Shown here piece by piece: positions 1-9,454 of a DNA stretch of 64,000 bases. A program made the translations under genes and the position numbers. Every line of letters begins with the position of its first letter. The stretch's first letter is position 1. The notes beneath the pieces are model-generated. The model searched no databases and had not been told where the DNA came from. It saw only the letters and a list, made by a program, of their open reading frames with translations. The stretch covers positions 1 to 64,000 of the forward strand of contig CALSLK010000011.1 of NCBI GenBank assembly GCA_943787175.1, in the 5' to 3' direction. This DNA comes from an uncultured Alphaproteobacteria bacterium (GTDB taxonomy: Bacteria > Pseudomonadota > Alphaproteobacteria > SP197).

Positions 1-1030
1 CGTGGTGAGCTGGCCTTCGGCACCATCGACTGCTTCCTTCTCTGGCGTCTGACCGGCGGCAAGGTTCACGCCACCGATGCGACCAATGCCAGTCGGACCC
101 TGCTGTTCAACATCGCAACGCAGGACTGGGATGATGCCCTGCTCACGCTTCTCGACATTCCGCGATCCCTGTTGCCGGAGGTTGTGATTCCTCCCATGGG
201 TTCGGAGAGACGCAGTCTGATCTGCTGGGCGGCACGATCGCCATTGGCGGCATCGCCGGGGACCAGCAGGCGGCAACCGTTGGCCAGGCCTGCTTTGCGC
301 CCGGCATGGCCAAGAGCACCTATGGCACCGGCTGTTTCATGGTGGCCAATACAGGGCCGGAGATCGTGCGCTCCAGCGTTCCGGGCTGCTGACCACTGTG
401 GCCTATCGGCTGGGCGGCAGGACGACCTATGCGCTGGAGGGCAGCATCTTTGTTGCCGGGGCCGCCATGCAGTGGCTGCGCGATGGCCTCCACCTCTTCA
501 AGGACGCTGCCGAAAGTGAGGAGCTGGTGAAGGTCAGGCCAGCGACGACCATCACGTCTACATGGTGCCGGCCTTCACGGGCCTGGGCGCACCCTACTGG
601 GATCCTCATGCGCGTGGCGCCCTGCTGGGCATGACCCGCGACACCGGCATCGCCGACATTACCCGCGCTGCCGCACTGGATGCCGTCTGCCACCAGACCC
701 ATGACCTGCTGCGCGCCATGGCGCGCGACGGCACCCGGCCCGATGTGCTGCGTGTGGATGGCGGCATGACGCGCAAACGGCTGGTTCCTGCAGCGCCTGG
801 CCGATCTCACCGGCGCTACGGTCGAACGCCCCGAGGTCGAGGAGACCACGGCACTGGGGGCGGCCTGCCTTGCGGGCATGCAGGCCTGGTGCGCTGGGAC
901 GGCCCGCAAGACATCGCCAGGCGCTGGTCTGCCTCGCGCCCATCATGCGCCCGTCATGGATGACGCGACCCGCAACGCGTCTTTATGAAGGATGGCAGGA
1001 CGCGGTCAGCCGCATCCGAAGCAATCACGG
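1..1030 (+). pseudogene. glpK: glycerol kinase (FGGY family), 5'-truncated by the window and frame-broken
   Basis: Glycerol kinase phosphorylates glycerol to sn-glycerol 3-phosphate with ATP in the cytoplasm. The window opens about one third into the protein. Family blocks appear in order but hop between frames: [119 protein letters not shown]. Breaks sit near 187, 378, 533, 780, 885 and 970. Several are repaired by one homopolymer base: adding a t near 184 gives [10 protein letters not shown], adding a g near 377 gives PGLLTTV, and removing an a near 777 gives [13 protein letters not shown]. Conservation continues after every break, so sequencing error is more likely than decay. The true stop is unresolved (about 1020-1060). 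Identity is secure. Confidence 0.85.
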
Positions 1031-1056
1031 CATCCATCAAGGGGAGTACAGCTATC

Positions 1057-1985
1057 ATGACACGACCGGCACCAGATCAGGTCCAGACAGATCGCCTGCG
1101 TGGGCGGTGGCTACATTGGCGCGGGCTGGGCGGCAGCCTTCCTGGCCGCCGGCAAGGATGTCGTGATGAGCGATCCCGGCCCCGATGCCGAAAGCCAAGG
1201 CCCGCGTCATCATTGCTCAGGCCTGGGACCTACCTCGCCGAACTGGGCCTTGCTGACGGCGCCAGCCAGGACCGGTTCAGCTTTGCAGCTTCCGCGGAAG
1301 AAGCCGTCGCCGATGCCGACTTCGTCCAGGAAAGCGCGCCCGACCGCGAAGACCTCAAGATCGCGCTTCTTTGCCCCAGATGGATGCCGCGGCAGCGCGC
1401 CCCGACACCATCCTCGCCAGCTCGTCCTCGGCCTTCATTCCCACCAACCTGCAGTCGGAATGCAAACACCCCGAGCGGGTCATCATCGGCCACCCCTTTG
1501 CGCCCAGCTACCTCATTCCCCTGGTCGAGGTCGTGGGCGGCAAGAAGACCGACCCTGCTGCCATGGACTGGGCCTTCGACTTCTATGAAGCGGTCGGCAA
1601 GAAGTCCGATGAAGCTGAAGAACGAGATCGAGGCCTATGTTGCCAACCGCATCCAGCATGTCGTGTTCGAGGAGGCCGCCAGCCTCGTGGCCCACGGTAT
1701 CTGCGACTACGAGGACATCGACACCGCCGTGGCCTATGGCCCCGGCCTGCGCTGGGCTTTTGCCGGCCCGGTGAGCTGCTATCACCTGGGCGGCGGCAAG
1801 GGCGGCGTGCGCCACATGATCGATCACTTCGGCTGGAAGCGTGACGAGAAGGCCAAGAACGACCTCATCGCCGCCGTCGACAACATGTATGGCCACCTCT
1901 CCATTGGACGAGCTCGAGCGCTGGCGCGACGAGAACCTGCTGGTCATGCTCAAGGGCCTGAAAGCCGGCACCGGGCAAGGGCTGA
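1057..1985 (+). pseudogene. 3-hydroxyacyl-CoA dehydrogenase family protein, carnitine/L-gulonate 3-dehydrogenase-like, frame-broken
   Basis: NAD-dependent 3-hydroxy dehydrogenase of the short 3HCDH type, about 310 codons, resembling carnitine 3-dehydrogenase and L-gulonate 3-dehydrogenase. Visible blocks: Rossmann ACVGGGYIGAGWAAAFLA, AVADADFVQESAPDREDLK, SSSSAFIPTNLQ, ERVIIGHPFAPSYLIPLVEVV, then the C-terminal domain EIEAYVANRIQHVVFEEA, GLRWAFAGP and a final HLSI-ELERWRDENL. The start ATG at 1057 has GGGGAG about 10 bases upstream. Reading frame changes near 1090, 1190, 1225, 1370, 1610 and 1910; length and motif order are normal once repaired. It follows glpK closely and is followed by a kinase-fold gene. 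Carnitine dehydrogenase is favoured only because other onium-compound genes lie in the window; substrate is not proven. Confidence 0.7.
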
Positions 1986-3001
1986 CCCCATCACGGATTC
2001 CGGCAACAGCGCGCGCCCCTGGTCACGCACCGGGGCGGCGCTTGGTTCCGGAGTTCGACGCCCTTGACCGTTTTCTCGACGGCCTGCTCAAGGGGCGAGC
2101 GCCTTGAATCCTTTGAGGTTCTTGAGCGGCGGCAAGGCCAACACCAACCTGCGCCTGGTCTGCAAGGGCTTCGACGCCGGATCTGGTCCTGCGCCTCTAC
2201 CAGCGCGATCCGGCTCAGCGGGAGAAGGAGGTCGCGATCTGCGGGCTGCTGCGGCAGCGGGTGCCCGTGCCCGACATCGTCGTCCACGGGGGCCGATTCC
2301 GCGGTCCTCCACGAGCCCTATGCCCTCATGAAGCCTTTGTCGAAGGGCCAGACGATCGAGGCGCGGTTTCACGACCTCGATGCTCGCCGAGCGACGCGCC
2401 CTGGGCCATTCGCTCGGTTCCACCCTGGCGACCATCCACGCCGAAGACCTATGAATCCGCCGGGTTCCTGAACGAAGACCTCCAGGTCGCCACACCCCTG
2501 CCCAATGGCGGCCAGGGCCTCTGTTCGGGGTTGCTCGATTGGCTCCTGGACGAAAACGAGGCGTGCCGACCGCCTCGGGCCGGATCGTTGCGACCGCGCT
2601 CTACGCACGACACATGGCACAGCGTGTCGAGATGAGCTGACTGCCTGGCCCCCGCTGCCGCGTCTGGTGCACGGCGTATTTCGGGTTTCTCCAACATCCT
2701 GATCGCGGGCGAGGCGAGCGACGTCACGGTCGCTGCCGTCCTCGACTGGGAATTCGCGCTTGCTGCCACACCACTGCTCGATCTTGGCAATCTGATCCGG
2801 CCTCCCGCCGGTGATGATGCGGCGTTTCTGCAATCCGTTGCGCAGGGATATCGCAGTGTCGATCCTGACCTGCCCGATGACTGGGTTGATCTTGCCCGCG
2901 CAGTCGACCTGACCGCATGGGTCGAATTTGTCGGGCGCCCCGATGCGCCGGATGATCTGCTTGATCATGCCCGGTTCATGATCGACAGCATCATTAACTG
3001 A
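1986..3001 (+). pseudogene. phosphotransferase, aminoglycoside phosphotransferase (APH) fold, frame-broken
   Basis: Small-molecule kinase of the APH/choline kinase fold, presumably cytoplasmic, using ATP. Pieces in three frames assemble into one protein: FLDGLLKG, GGKANTNLRLVCKGFD, DLVLRLYQRDPAQREKEVAI, PYALMKPLSKGQTIEARFHD, a damaged catalytic loop near 2672 that reads LVHG then FGFSNIL, and an intact last stretch with VAAVLDWEFALA and LLDLGNLIR, ending ...FMIDSIIN at a TGA at 2999. The HGD catalytic aspartate falls in a frame break. At least six indels lie between 2040 and 2690, then the last 300 bases are clean. The start is unresolved; 1986 is an estimate just after the preceding gene. 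Kinases of this fold often accompany dehydrogenases of carnitine-like compounds, but the substrate is unknown. Confidence 0.6.
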
Positions 3002-3010
3002 AGCCATGAC

Positions 3011-3043
3011 AAAAAAAACGGGGCGCCCCGGAAGGGCGCCCCG
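3011..3043 (-). terminator. rho-independent terminator of ald
   Basis: Perfect 10 bp stem (3019-3028 with 3034-3043, five-base loop) of pure G/C, followed on the minus strand by eight T (3018-3011). It lies 28 bases beyond the ald stop and 10 bases past the stop of the opposing kinase-fold gene. Confidence 0.92.
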
Positions 3044-3070
3044 CAATTGTTCGTCGAAGTCCCGCAGCGA

Positions 3071-4183
3071 TCAGATCAGGCTGTCGGCACTCGCGTACTT
3101 GTAGCCCAGTGCGTCGGCAACGGCCTTGTAGGCCACCTTGCCGTCATGGACGTTCAGGCCTTCCTTCAGATGTGCATCGTCCTTGCACGCCTGCTTCCAG
3201 CCCTTGTTGGCAAGCTGGACCGTAAACGGCAGGGTCGCGTTGTTGAGTGCGAAAGTCGAGGTGCGCGCCACGCCACCGGGCATGTTGGCAACGCAGTAAT
3301 GCACGACGCCATGGACCCGATAGGTCGGTTTGGCATGGGTCGTGGCATAACTCGTCTCGAAGCAGCCGCCCTGATCGATGGCAACGTCGACCAGCACGGA
3401 ACCACGGCGCATCTTCTTGATCTGCGCATCGGTCACCAGCTTGGGCGCGGCGGCACCAGGGATCAGCACGGCGCCAATCACGGCGTCTGCATCCAGCACA
3501 TGCTCTTCGAGAACGTCCACGGTCGAATAGAGAACCTTGGCACGACCTTCGAACAGATCGTCGAGCTCGCGCAGACGCTGGATCGAACGATCAAAGATCG
3601 TCACCTCAGCGCCCAGGCCAACGGCCATGCGTGCTGCATGCGTACCAACGACGCCACCGCCGATGACAACGACCTTGCCTGGTGCAACACCCGGCACGCC
3701 GCCCAGCAGAACGCCGGAACCGCGCTGTGCCTTCTCAAGGCAATGCGCCGCAGCCTGGATTGACATGCGACCGGCAACTTCGCTCATGGGGGCCAGCAGG
3801 GGCAGGCCGCCGTGGGCATCGGTCACGGTCTCATAGGCAATCGCGGTGCAGCCCGATTCGACCAGCAGCTTGGTCTGATCGGGATCCGGGGCCAGATGCA
3901 GATACGTGAAGAGAAGCTGGCCCTTGCGCAGCATGCGGCATTCGTTGGGCTGGGGCTCCTTGACCTTCACGATCATGTCGGCCTTTGCGAAGATCTCCTC
4001 GGGTGTGTCGATGATTTCGGCACCCGCGCGGACATACATCTTGTCATCGAGTCCGATCTCCCGGCCCGCACCCTTCTGCACCATGACCTGATGGCCGTGA
4101 TGACAGATTTCGCGAACCGATGCGGGCGTCATGCCTACGCGGTACTCGTGGTTTTTAATTTCCTTCGGCACGCCAAGAAGCAT
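3071..4183 (-). CDS. ald: alanine dehydrogenase
   Basis: NAD-dependent L-alanine dehydrogenase (EC 1.4.1.1), interconverting L-alanine and pyruvate plus ammonium; a cytoplasmic hexamer in the family. Length is 370 aa, normal for the family. Visible: N-terminal [17 protein letters not shown], the substrate region with Lys75 (VKVKEP) and His96 (TYLHLA), and the NAD-binding GGGVVG at 175-180. I take the ATG at 4183, because GGAG lies six bases upstream and the family begins with M-x-x-GVPKEIK; a longer start at 4195 has no Shine-Dalgarno. It is a single-gene unit with its own terminator. It would supply pyruvate from alanine released by the peptide and amino-acid catabolism encoded nearby. No frame problems. 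Confidence 0.95.
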   Translation of the reverse strand: MLLGVPKEIKNHEYRVGMTPASVREICHHGHQVMVQKGAGREIGLDDKMYVRAGAEIIDTPEEIFAKADMIVKVKEPQPNECRMLRKGQLLFTYLHLAPDPDQTKLLVESGCTAIAYETVTDAHGGLPLLAPMSEVAGRMSIQAAAHCLEKAQRGSGVLLGGVPGVAPGKVVVIGGGVVGTHAARMAVGLGAEVTIFDRSIQRLRELDDLFEGRAKVLYSTVDVLEEHVLDADAVIGAVLIPGAAAPKLVTDAQIKKMRRGSVLVDVAIDQGGCFETSYATTHAKPTYRVHGVVHYCVANMPGGVARTSTFALNNATLPFTVQLANKGWKQACKDDAHLKEGLNVHDGKVAYKAVADALGYKYASADSLI

Positions 4184-4329
4184 CACCGACTCCATATTTG
4201 TGAAAAGGGATAGGGCAAATCAGGAAAACGCGCACTTTTGCCGCCTGAATGCCCGGAACGGGGCTAGAAACCACGTTGCGGGCGTGAAATCAACATAGGT
4301 CTGATTTCACGCCTGTGTATGGCTGGAAG

Positions 4330-4643
4330 TTTTGTTGCCCCCTCAAGCGCCGGGCGTTCGCTCCGCTTTATCTTTCAGCCTCAGTCGCCGGCACTCGCTC
4401 CGCTCGCTTGGCTAACGCCGCATGCGCGGCGGGGTCGCCGTCGCTCCCCGTCGGCCCAAGCGGGCCTCCCCATGAACGCACCACCTGAGCTGATAGTGAT
4501 ACGCACCCACCACCGCTGGTGAGCAGGCATTCGGCGGCGAGAGCGAAGCGGCCGCCGACCGGTGCGACTGCGCCGGCGCGCCGCCAGGCGCGTAAGCCAA
4601 GCGTGCGGAGCACGCGCCCGGCGTCTGAGGAAACAAACAAAAA
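4330..4643. repeat. dispersed structured repeat element, copy 1 (one 60 bp unit)
   Basis: The 470-base gap between ald and the flavin reductase gene is filled by a GC-rich element. Its ends are inverted repeats of about 26 bases: CCTCAAGCGCCGGGCG on the left and CGCCCGGCGTCTGAGG on the right, each flanked by T- or A-rich tails. Inside are several hairpins, for example CGCCGCATGCGCGGCG and CGTGCGGAGCACG. A 60 bp unit lies at 4471-4530. A second copy at 56692-57064 has the same ends and the same arms but two 60 bp units. There is no convincing ORF in it. Confidence 0.85.
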
Positions 4644-4656
4644 CTAGCGGCTAAGC

Positions 4657-5262
4657 CTACAATCCCGGCCGCAGCATCCGGAAGGTGCCGCCGGCGACGG
4701 CATAGTTGGCATAACCCAGCCGCGCGATGATCTTCTGGGCTTCAGGGTCGAATCGGCCCTCTTCCAGGGCATCGTCGCGGATGTGGATGCCGATCACTTC
4801 GCCGAAGACCAGAAGGTTGGGCCCGCCGTCCCCATTCTGGGGAATCTCCAGCGTGTGCATGTAGCGGCATTCAAACGACGCCGGACTGGCCGCGATACGT
4901 GGTGTCTTGATCAGTTCGCAAGGCGCCAGCTCCAACTCGGCCAGCTTGGATTCGTCTACACCCGGATCGACCTCTTCAGAGGTCGCATTCATCTTTTCAC
5001 GCAGATCCCAGGTCACCAGATTGTGCACGAACTCACCCTGTTCGGCGGCGTTGCGTGCGCTGTCCTTGGCCTGCCCCGACCCTCCAGCGGAAAAGAAAAT
5101 CACCGGTGGGTCATCAGCTACCGCATTGAAGTAGCTGTAGGGAGCAACATTGTTCGAACCGTCCTGGTTCAAGGTCGTGAACCAGCCGATCGGCCGTGGT
5201 GTGACCAATGCCTTAAAGGGATCGCGCGGCAGTCCGTGGCCATTTTTGGGTTCATAGAACAT
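4657..5262 (-). CDS. flavin reductase-like domain protein (FMN-binding split barrel)
   Basis: A 201 aa protein of the flavin reductase-like FMN-binding family. It carries TPRPIGWFTTLNQDG (residues about 26-40), NVAPYSYFNAVADDPP and FVHNLVTWDLREKMN, all typical of this split-barrel family; family members reduce or bind FMN. It is the last gene of a minus-strand run, adenosine kinase then GST then this gene, with only 14 bases after the GST stop. A GAGGAA sequence overlaps the GST stop region and may serve as its ribosome site. The partner oxygenase or substrate cannot be told. Intact frame. Confidence 0.85.
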   Translation of the reverse strand: MFYEPKNGHGLPRDPFKALVTPRPIGWFTTLNQDGSNNVAPYSYFNAVADDPPVIFFSAGGSGQAKDSARNAAEQGEFVHNLVTWDLREKMNATSEEVDPGVDESKLAELELAPCELIKTPRIAASPASFECRYMHTLEIPQNGDGGPNLLVFGEVIGIHIRDDALEEGRFDPEAQKIIARLGYANYAVAGGTFRMLRPGL

Positions 5263-5276
5263 GTTCGGTTTGTTCC

Positions 5277-5930
5277 TCAGTCTTCTGCGTACTTGGTGTA
5301 ACGCCCGATGTAATAGGCGTCGTCATGCATCGTGGCTTTGACCGATTCGCGCTCGCGCATCAGGTTCAACCAGCGGATCAGGCGCAGGCAATCATCGGGG
5401 ATTGCCACGTTGCGATAATGGCTCAGCATGCCGAAGCGTTCGAAGAACGGATAGAACGTCATGTCGACCAGGGATATGTCCGCGCCCAGCCAGAAGGGTC
5501 CGTCTGACAGCTTTGCCATGCCATCAAACTCCATGGTGCGCATATCTGCGATCACCTTGTCGCGCAGCACAGCCTGTTTGCCGGGCTCACGTTCCGACAG
5601 CAGGTCATAGAAGTCATCGACCCAACGTGAATTGCAGTAGTCGATCCAGATGCGCGCCTGAGCCCGCAGGAAGGGATCACTGGGCATCATCGGCTTTTCG
5701 GGAAACTGCTCATCAATGAATTCGTTGATGACAGAGGATTCCCAGACGACCTGGTCACCGATCTTCACCACGGGCACCTTGGAATAGGGCGACACTTCCT
5801 CGAACCAGTCAGGTTTGTTGGAGAGGTCGACCTCACGGCGCTCAAACGCCAGCCCTTTTTCAAGCAGCGTCATATGTGTCCGCTGGGCAAACGGGCAGAC
5901 TTCCGCTGTAATCAGTTCAATGGTTGTCAT
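5277..5930 (-). CDS. glutathione S-transferase family protein
   Basis: A 217 aa protein with an N-terminal thioredoxin-like half containing CPFAQRTHMTLLEKGL (about residues 9-24), the glutathione-contact region KVPVVKIGDQVVWESSVI with its cis-proline and E-S pair, and an all-helical C-terminal half. Such proteins conjugate or reduce substrates with glutathione in the cytoplasm. I start at 5930, where GGAGGA lies four to five bases upstream; an upstream start at 5957 lacks support. It sits between adenosine kinase (28-base gap) and the flavin reductase-like gene, so one transcript is likely. Substrate unknown. Confidence 0.87.
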   Translation of the reverse strand: MTTIELITAEVCPFAQRTHMTLLEKGLAFERREVDLSNKPDWFEEVSPYSKVPVVKIGDQVVWESSVINEFIDEQFPEKPMMPSDPFLRAQARIWIDYCNSRWVDDFYDLLSEREPGKQAVLRDKVIADMRTMEFDGMAKLSDGPFWLGADISLVDMTFYPFFERFGMLSHYRNVAIPDDCLRLIRWLNLMRERESVKATMHDDAYYIGRYTKYAED

Positions 5931-5958
5931 GGCGTCCTCCGGTTCTGGAGATGCCACT

Positions 5959-6948
5959 CTACCCCAAATTCTCTGTCACCAGAGTCCGCAGGTTGGCATG
6001 GGGGCGTGCGCCCAGATGGCTGATGACTTCGGCAGCACAGATGCCGCCGATGCGTGCGGCACGGTCCAGGCTGGTGCCTTGCGTATAACCATAGAGGAAG
6101 CCAGCGGCATAGAGGTCGCCTGCGCCAGTGGTGTCGACAACGCTGGCCGTGACGGCATCGACAGCTGCGCGCTCTCTGCCCGAGACCACAACGGATCCCT
6201 TTTCGCTGCGCGTGAGAGCTGCCAGCTTGACGTCTTCAGCCATCGCCTTGGCTGCTTCATCGAAGTTGTCGGCTTCATAAAGCGAGATCACCTCGTCCTC
6301 GTTGGCAAAGACGATATCGACATGCTCGCGGATGAAGGCCAGGAAATCGGTGCGATGGCGATCGACGCAGAACGGATCCGAAAGGGTCATGGCGACCTCC
6401 TGTCCGGCGGCGGCAGCCGCTGTGGCGGCTGCCGCAAACAGCGCGGGGCCAGCCGGCGCGTCCCACAGGTAGCCTTCCAGATAGGTCACCTTCGAGGCGG
6501 CAACATCGGCAGGGTCAAGGTCATTGACCGAGATACCGATCGCCGCACCCAGGAAGGTGTTCAGCGTGCGTTGTGCATCGGGCGTCACCAGGACCATGCA
6601 GCGTGCGGTCAGCGGGCCTTCTGCGGCCGTTGGAGTCGTGAAGCTCACGCCCTGAGCGCGGATATCATGGGCGAACACGTCACCCAGCTGATCGTCACGT
6701 ACCTTGCCGACAAAGCTGCCACGGCCGCCAAGGGCAGCAACGCCTGCAATGGTGTTGGCTGCGGAACCGCCCGACACTTCCGTGCCCGGTCCCATGCCGT
6801 CATAGATGCGGCCAGCCTCGTCTTCGTCAATCAGGCGCATCGAACCCTTGATCAGGTCGTGTGTGCCCAGAAAGTCATCGCTGGTTTCAGCAATAACGTC
6901 AACGATGGCATTGCCAATGCCCAGGACATCAAAGCGGGTGTCGGTCAT
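5959..6948 (-). CDS. adenosine kinase / PfkB family sugar kinase
   Basis: 329 aa PfkB-family kinase most like bacterial adenosine kinases, which phosphorylate adenosine to AMP. Visible: the N-terminal FDVLGIGNAIVDVIAE, the glycine-rich VSGGSAANTIAGVAALGG near residue 60, TYLEGYLW near 155, FANEDEVISLY near 219, and the anion-hole and catalytic motif DTTGAGDLYAAGFLYG near 270. It is the first gene of the minus-strand run with GST and the flavin reductase. A role in recycling adenosine from S-adenosylhomocysteine is plausible beside methyl-transfer genes elsewhere in the window, but this is inference. Intact. Confidence 0.88.
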   Translation of the reverse strand: MTDTRFDVLGIGNAIVDVIAETSDDFLGTHDLIKGSMRLIDEDEAGRIYDGMGPGTEVSGGSAANTIAGVAALGGRGSFVGKVRDDQLGDVFAHDIRAQGVSFTTPTAAEGPLTARCMVLVTPDAQRTLNTFLGAAIGISVNDLDPADVAASKVTYLEGYLWDAPAGPALFAAAATAAAAAGQEVAMTLSDPFCVDRHRTDFLAFIREHVDIVFANEDEVISLYEADNFDEAAKAMAEDVKLAALTRSEKGSVVVSGRERAAVDAVTASVVDTTGAGDLYAAGFLYGYTQGTSLDRAARIGGICAAEVISHLGARPHANLRTLVTENLG

Positions 6949-7109
6949 GATCTCTTGCGCCCGTGAATGAAAGGTTCCAAAGCCGACTGGGAAGGCCGCA
7001 ACTTTGGGGTGCGCGAGTATAGGGAGACACCGCCGTCGAGCAAGCCTTGCCGTGCTCTTTGTCGGCGCGCCATACTCACGGCCTGATTTAAGGCCTGGGA
7101 GGGTCCTGG

Positions 7110-8585
7110 ATGTCTGAACTTTGGAAACTGACGGCCCTTGAAGCCTCGGACCTGCTCAAGAAAAAGGAAATCTCGCCGCTCGAGATGGTGGATTCCTGTG
7201 CAGAGCGGATTGACGCGACGGAAGATGGCCTCAACGCCATCCCGACGCGCTGTTATGACCGTGCACGCGATCATGCCCGGCGTCTGATGGACGATTCCAA
7301 CCATGCCTATGAAGGGCCTGGCGCTCTGCACGGCCTTCCGATTGCCGTGAAGGAACTCGAAGATGTCGCTGGGGTGCGCACGACCTACGGCGCGCCGCTC
7401 TGGAAGGACCACGTGCCGGAACGTTCCGACATCATGGTCGAACGTCTCGAGGAGCGGGGCGGCATCGTCATGGGCAAATCCAATGTTCCTGAATACGGGG
7501 CAGGCGGGGTCAGCTTCAACGAGGTGCTGGGTTCCTCAGCCAACCCCTGGGATCAGCAACGCACGCCCGGTGGTTCCTCAGGCGGCTCGGCCGCAGCGTT
7601 GGCTGCCGGTCAGGTGCCGCTGGCCACGGGCTCGGACCTGGGCGGCAGCCTGCGTATTCCGGCCAGCTTCTGTGGGATTGTCGGGTATCGACCCAGCCCG
7701 GGAATTGTCGCCAAGGGTCCTGATGCGGGGTGTTTTGCCGATATGCCGGTCGTCGGGCCCATGGCGCGCAACGTGCCCGACACCGCGTTCATGCTCGACG
7801 CCATGGCAGGCACGCATATGGAAGACCCGCTTTCGCGTCCCGAACCGGTGGTCCCCTATCTCGACCATGTCCTGACCGCGCTTGAAGACGGCGCACATCC
7901 GCGTCGTATCGGCTATTCGCCCGATCTGGGCGTCACGCCGGTCGATGCGGAGGTCGATGCGATATGCCGCGCGGCTATCGCAAAGCTGGAATCGCTGGGA
8001 TCGGAAATCGGGGATGCACAAATCGATTTTTCCGGGGGACCCGAAGCGTTCCACACCTTGCGGGCTCTGGGTTTTGCCGGCGGTCACGAGGATGAACTGC
8101 GCGACCATCGCGACAAACTGAAGCCCGAAAACATCTGGAACACCCAGAAGGGCCTCGATCTCACGCGCGAGGAGATCACCCGCGCCAACCAGATTCGCGG
8201 CGCACTGTTCCACCGTGTCGCAGCGTTCTTCAAGGATCACGACGTGCTGGCGCTGCCATCGACCATTGTGCCCGCGATCCCGATGAACCAGCGTTATCTC
8301 AAGGAACTGAACGGCCACAAATTCGGCAACTATGTCGATTGGATCATTCTCACCTCGGTTGTCACGCTGACGGTCTGCCCGGCAATCTCGATCAACTGCG
8401 GTTTCACCAAATCAGGTCTGCCGGTTGGTCTCCAGCTTGTCGGGGCACCCCATGGCGATGGCCAGTTGCTCGCTTGGGCAGCGGTTGCCGAGAGGCTTTT
8501 TGGCCTTGCCGACCAGCTTCCCATCGATCCTCGTGGAGAACGCGGCGAGCATCCGGGACCAGAGGCAGAACCCCACGGCGATTGA
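7110..8585 (+). CDS. amidase (amidase signature family)
   Basis: 491 aa hydrolase of carboxylic amides. The Ser-cisSer-Lys triad is visible: Lys81 in LPIAVKELED, cis-Ser156 in TPGGSSGGSAAALAAG, and nucleophile Ser180 in GSDLGGSLRIPASFCG. GGGAGG lies seven to eight bases before the ATG. The C-terminal third (YVDWIILTSVVTLTVCPA, GLPVGLQLVGAPHGDGQLL) is typical of the family. It is separate from the minus-strand genes to its left and is followed after 49 bases by a membrane-protein gene. The family covers aliphatic amides, peptide amides and glutamyl-tRNA amidation; the lack of gatB/gatC nearby and the sequence argue for a catabolic amidase. Substrate unknown. Confidence 0.92.
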   Translation: MSELWKLTALEASDLLKKKEISPLEMVDSCAERIDATEDGLNAIPTRCYDRARDHARRLMDDSNHAYEGPGALHGLPIAVKELEDVAGVRTTYGAPLWKDHVPERSDIMVERLEERGGIVMGKSNVPEYGAGGVSFNEVLGSSANPWDQQRTPGGSSGGSAAALAAGQVPLATGSDLGGSLRIPASFCGIVGYRPSPGIVAKGPDAGCFADMPVVGPMARNVPDTAFMLDAMAGTHMEDPLSRPEPVVPYLDHVLTALEDGAHPRRIGYSPDLGVTPVDAEVDAICRAAIAKLESLGSEIGDAQIDFSGGPEAFHTLRALGFAGGHEDELRDHRDKLKPENIWNTQKGLDLTREEITRANQIRGALFHRVAAFFKDHDVLALPSTIVPAIPMNQRYLKELNGHKFGNYVDWIILTSVVTLTVCPAISINCGFTKSGLPVGLQLVGAPHGDGQLLAWAAVAERLFGLADQLPIDPRGERGEHPGPEAEPHGD

Positions 8586-8634
8586 TTCTTCACCTGCGCG
8601 GACCCATCTCAACGCAAACGAGAACGGAGCTTTC

Positions 8635-9363
8635 ATGTTTGCAGCGCTGAACAAGGCCTTTGGTGATTTACGCGACCCCATGTTGCGCAAATCGCTCTAC
8701 GCGATCGCGGCCTGGAGTCTGGGATTTTTCATTGTCCTGATGATCGTGTTGTTTGGCGGCATCGGGGCCTGGAATCCCGGTGTCTGGGTCGAAAATCAGG
8801 CTTCCTGGCTACCAAGCTGGATGGACTGGCTGGTCAACGCGCTTGCGGCCATCGTTGTCTTCATGACCTGGATTGCGCTCGTGTGGTTCGGATTTGTCGT
8901 GGTGTCCCAGAACGTCGCTGCCTTCTACTTTGACAGCATCGTGGAACGGGTTGAGGAGCTCCACTATGGCGACCTGCCAAAGGCCAAAGGCACCACCATC
9001 GCAGCGGATGTGATCTCGACCATTCGCTTCACATGTGTTCTGCTGCTCCTGAACATGCTGGCCCTGCCGTTCTATCTGCTTGGCATGTTCTTTCCGCCGG
9101 TCAGTCTCATCATGTTCTATCTGGTGAATGGTTATCTGTTTGGCCGTGAATACGCCGAAACCGTCACCTTGCGGCGCATGCCCCCGGAACAGGCCGCCGC
9201 CTGGCGCAAGGCCAATGGTACAAAGGTCTGGCTGGCTGGTGCCCTGATCGCCTTTGGCATGACCGTGCCGATACTCAACTTCCTGGGCCCGGTCATCGCG
9301 GCGTCCTTCATGACCCACATCTTCCATGCCAACCGGCCTGGAAATCTTCCTGCCAGAGGCTGA
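8635..9363 (+). CDS. EI24/CysZ-like integral membrane protein
   Basis: 242 aa membrane protein. Hydrophobic segments are visible at about 22-42 (AAWSLGFFIVLMIVLFGGIG), 64-88, 132-165 and 203-230. The C-terminal pattern LVNGYLFGREYAETVTLRR followed by a long hydrophobic stretch and FMTHIFH is typical of the EI24 domain family, which includes the sulfate transporter CysZ. I start at ATG 8635 with CGGAGC upstream; longer in-frame starts run into the amidase gene. No sulfur-assimilation genes are nearby, so I do not call it cysZ. Intact. Confidence 0.75.
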   Translation: MFAALNKAFGDLRDPMLRKSLYAIAAWSLGFFIVLMIVLFGGIGAWNPGVWVENQASWLPSWMDWLVNALAAIVVFMTWIALVWFGFVVVSQNVAAFYFDSIVERVEELHYGDLPKAKGTTIAADVISTIRFTCVLLLLNMLALPFYLLGMFFPPVSLIMFYLVNGYLFGREYAETVTLRRMPPEQAAAWRKANGTKVWLAGALIAFGMTVPILNFLGPVIAASFMTHIFHANRPGNLPARG

Positions 9364-9454
9364 TACCCGGATTTTGCGTGACTGCGGCCTCAATCCTCCG
9401 GATTTCGCTTGCCTTGACTGGTCCACCGGTGAATGAAGCGGTCAGGTTGCTGGA

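Noticed and set aside
4319-4640. Short ORFs (67-90 aa) inside repeat element copy 1
   Set aside because: They are R/A/P-rich, lie in a repeat full of hairpins, have no ribosome sites, and are not kept in copy 2.
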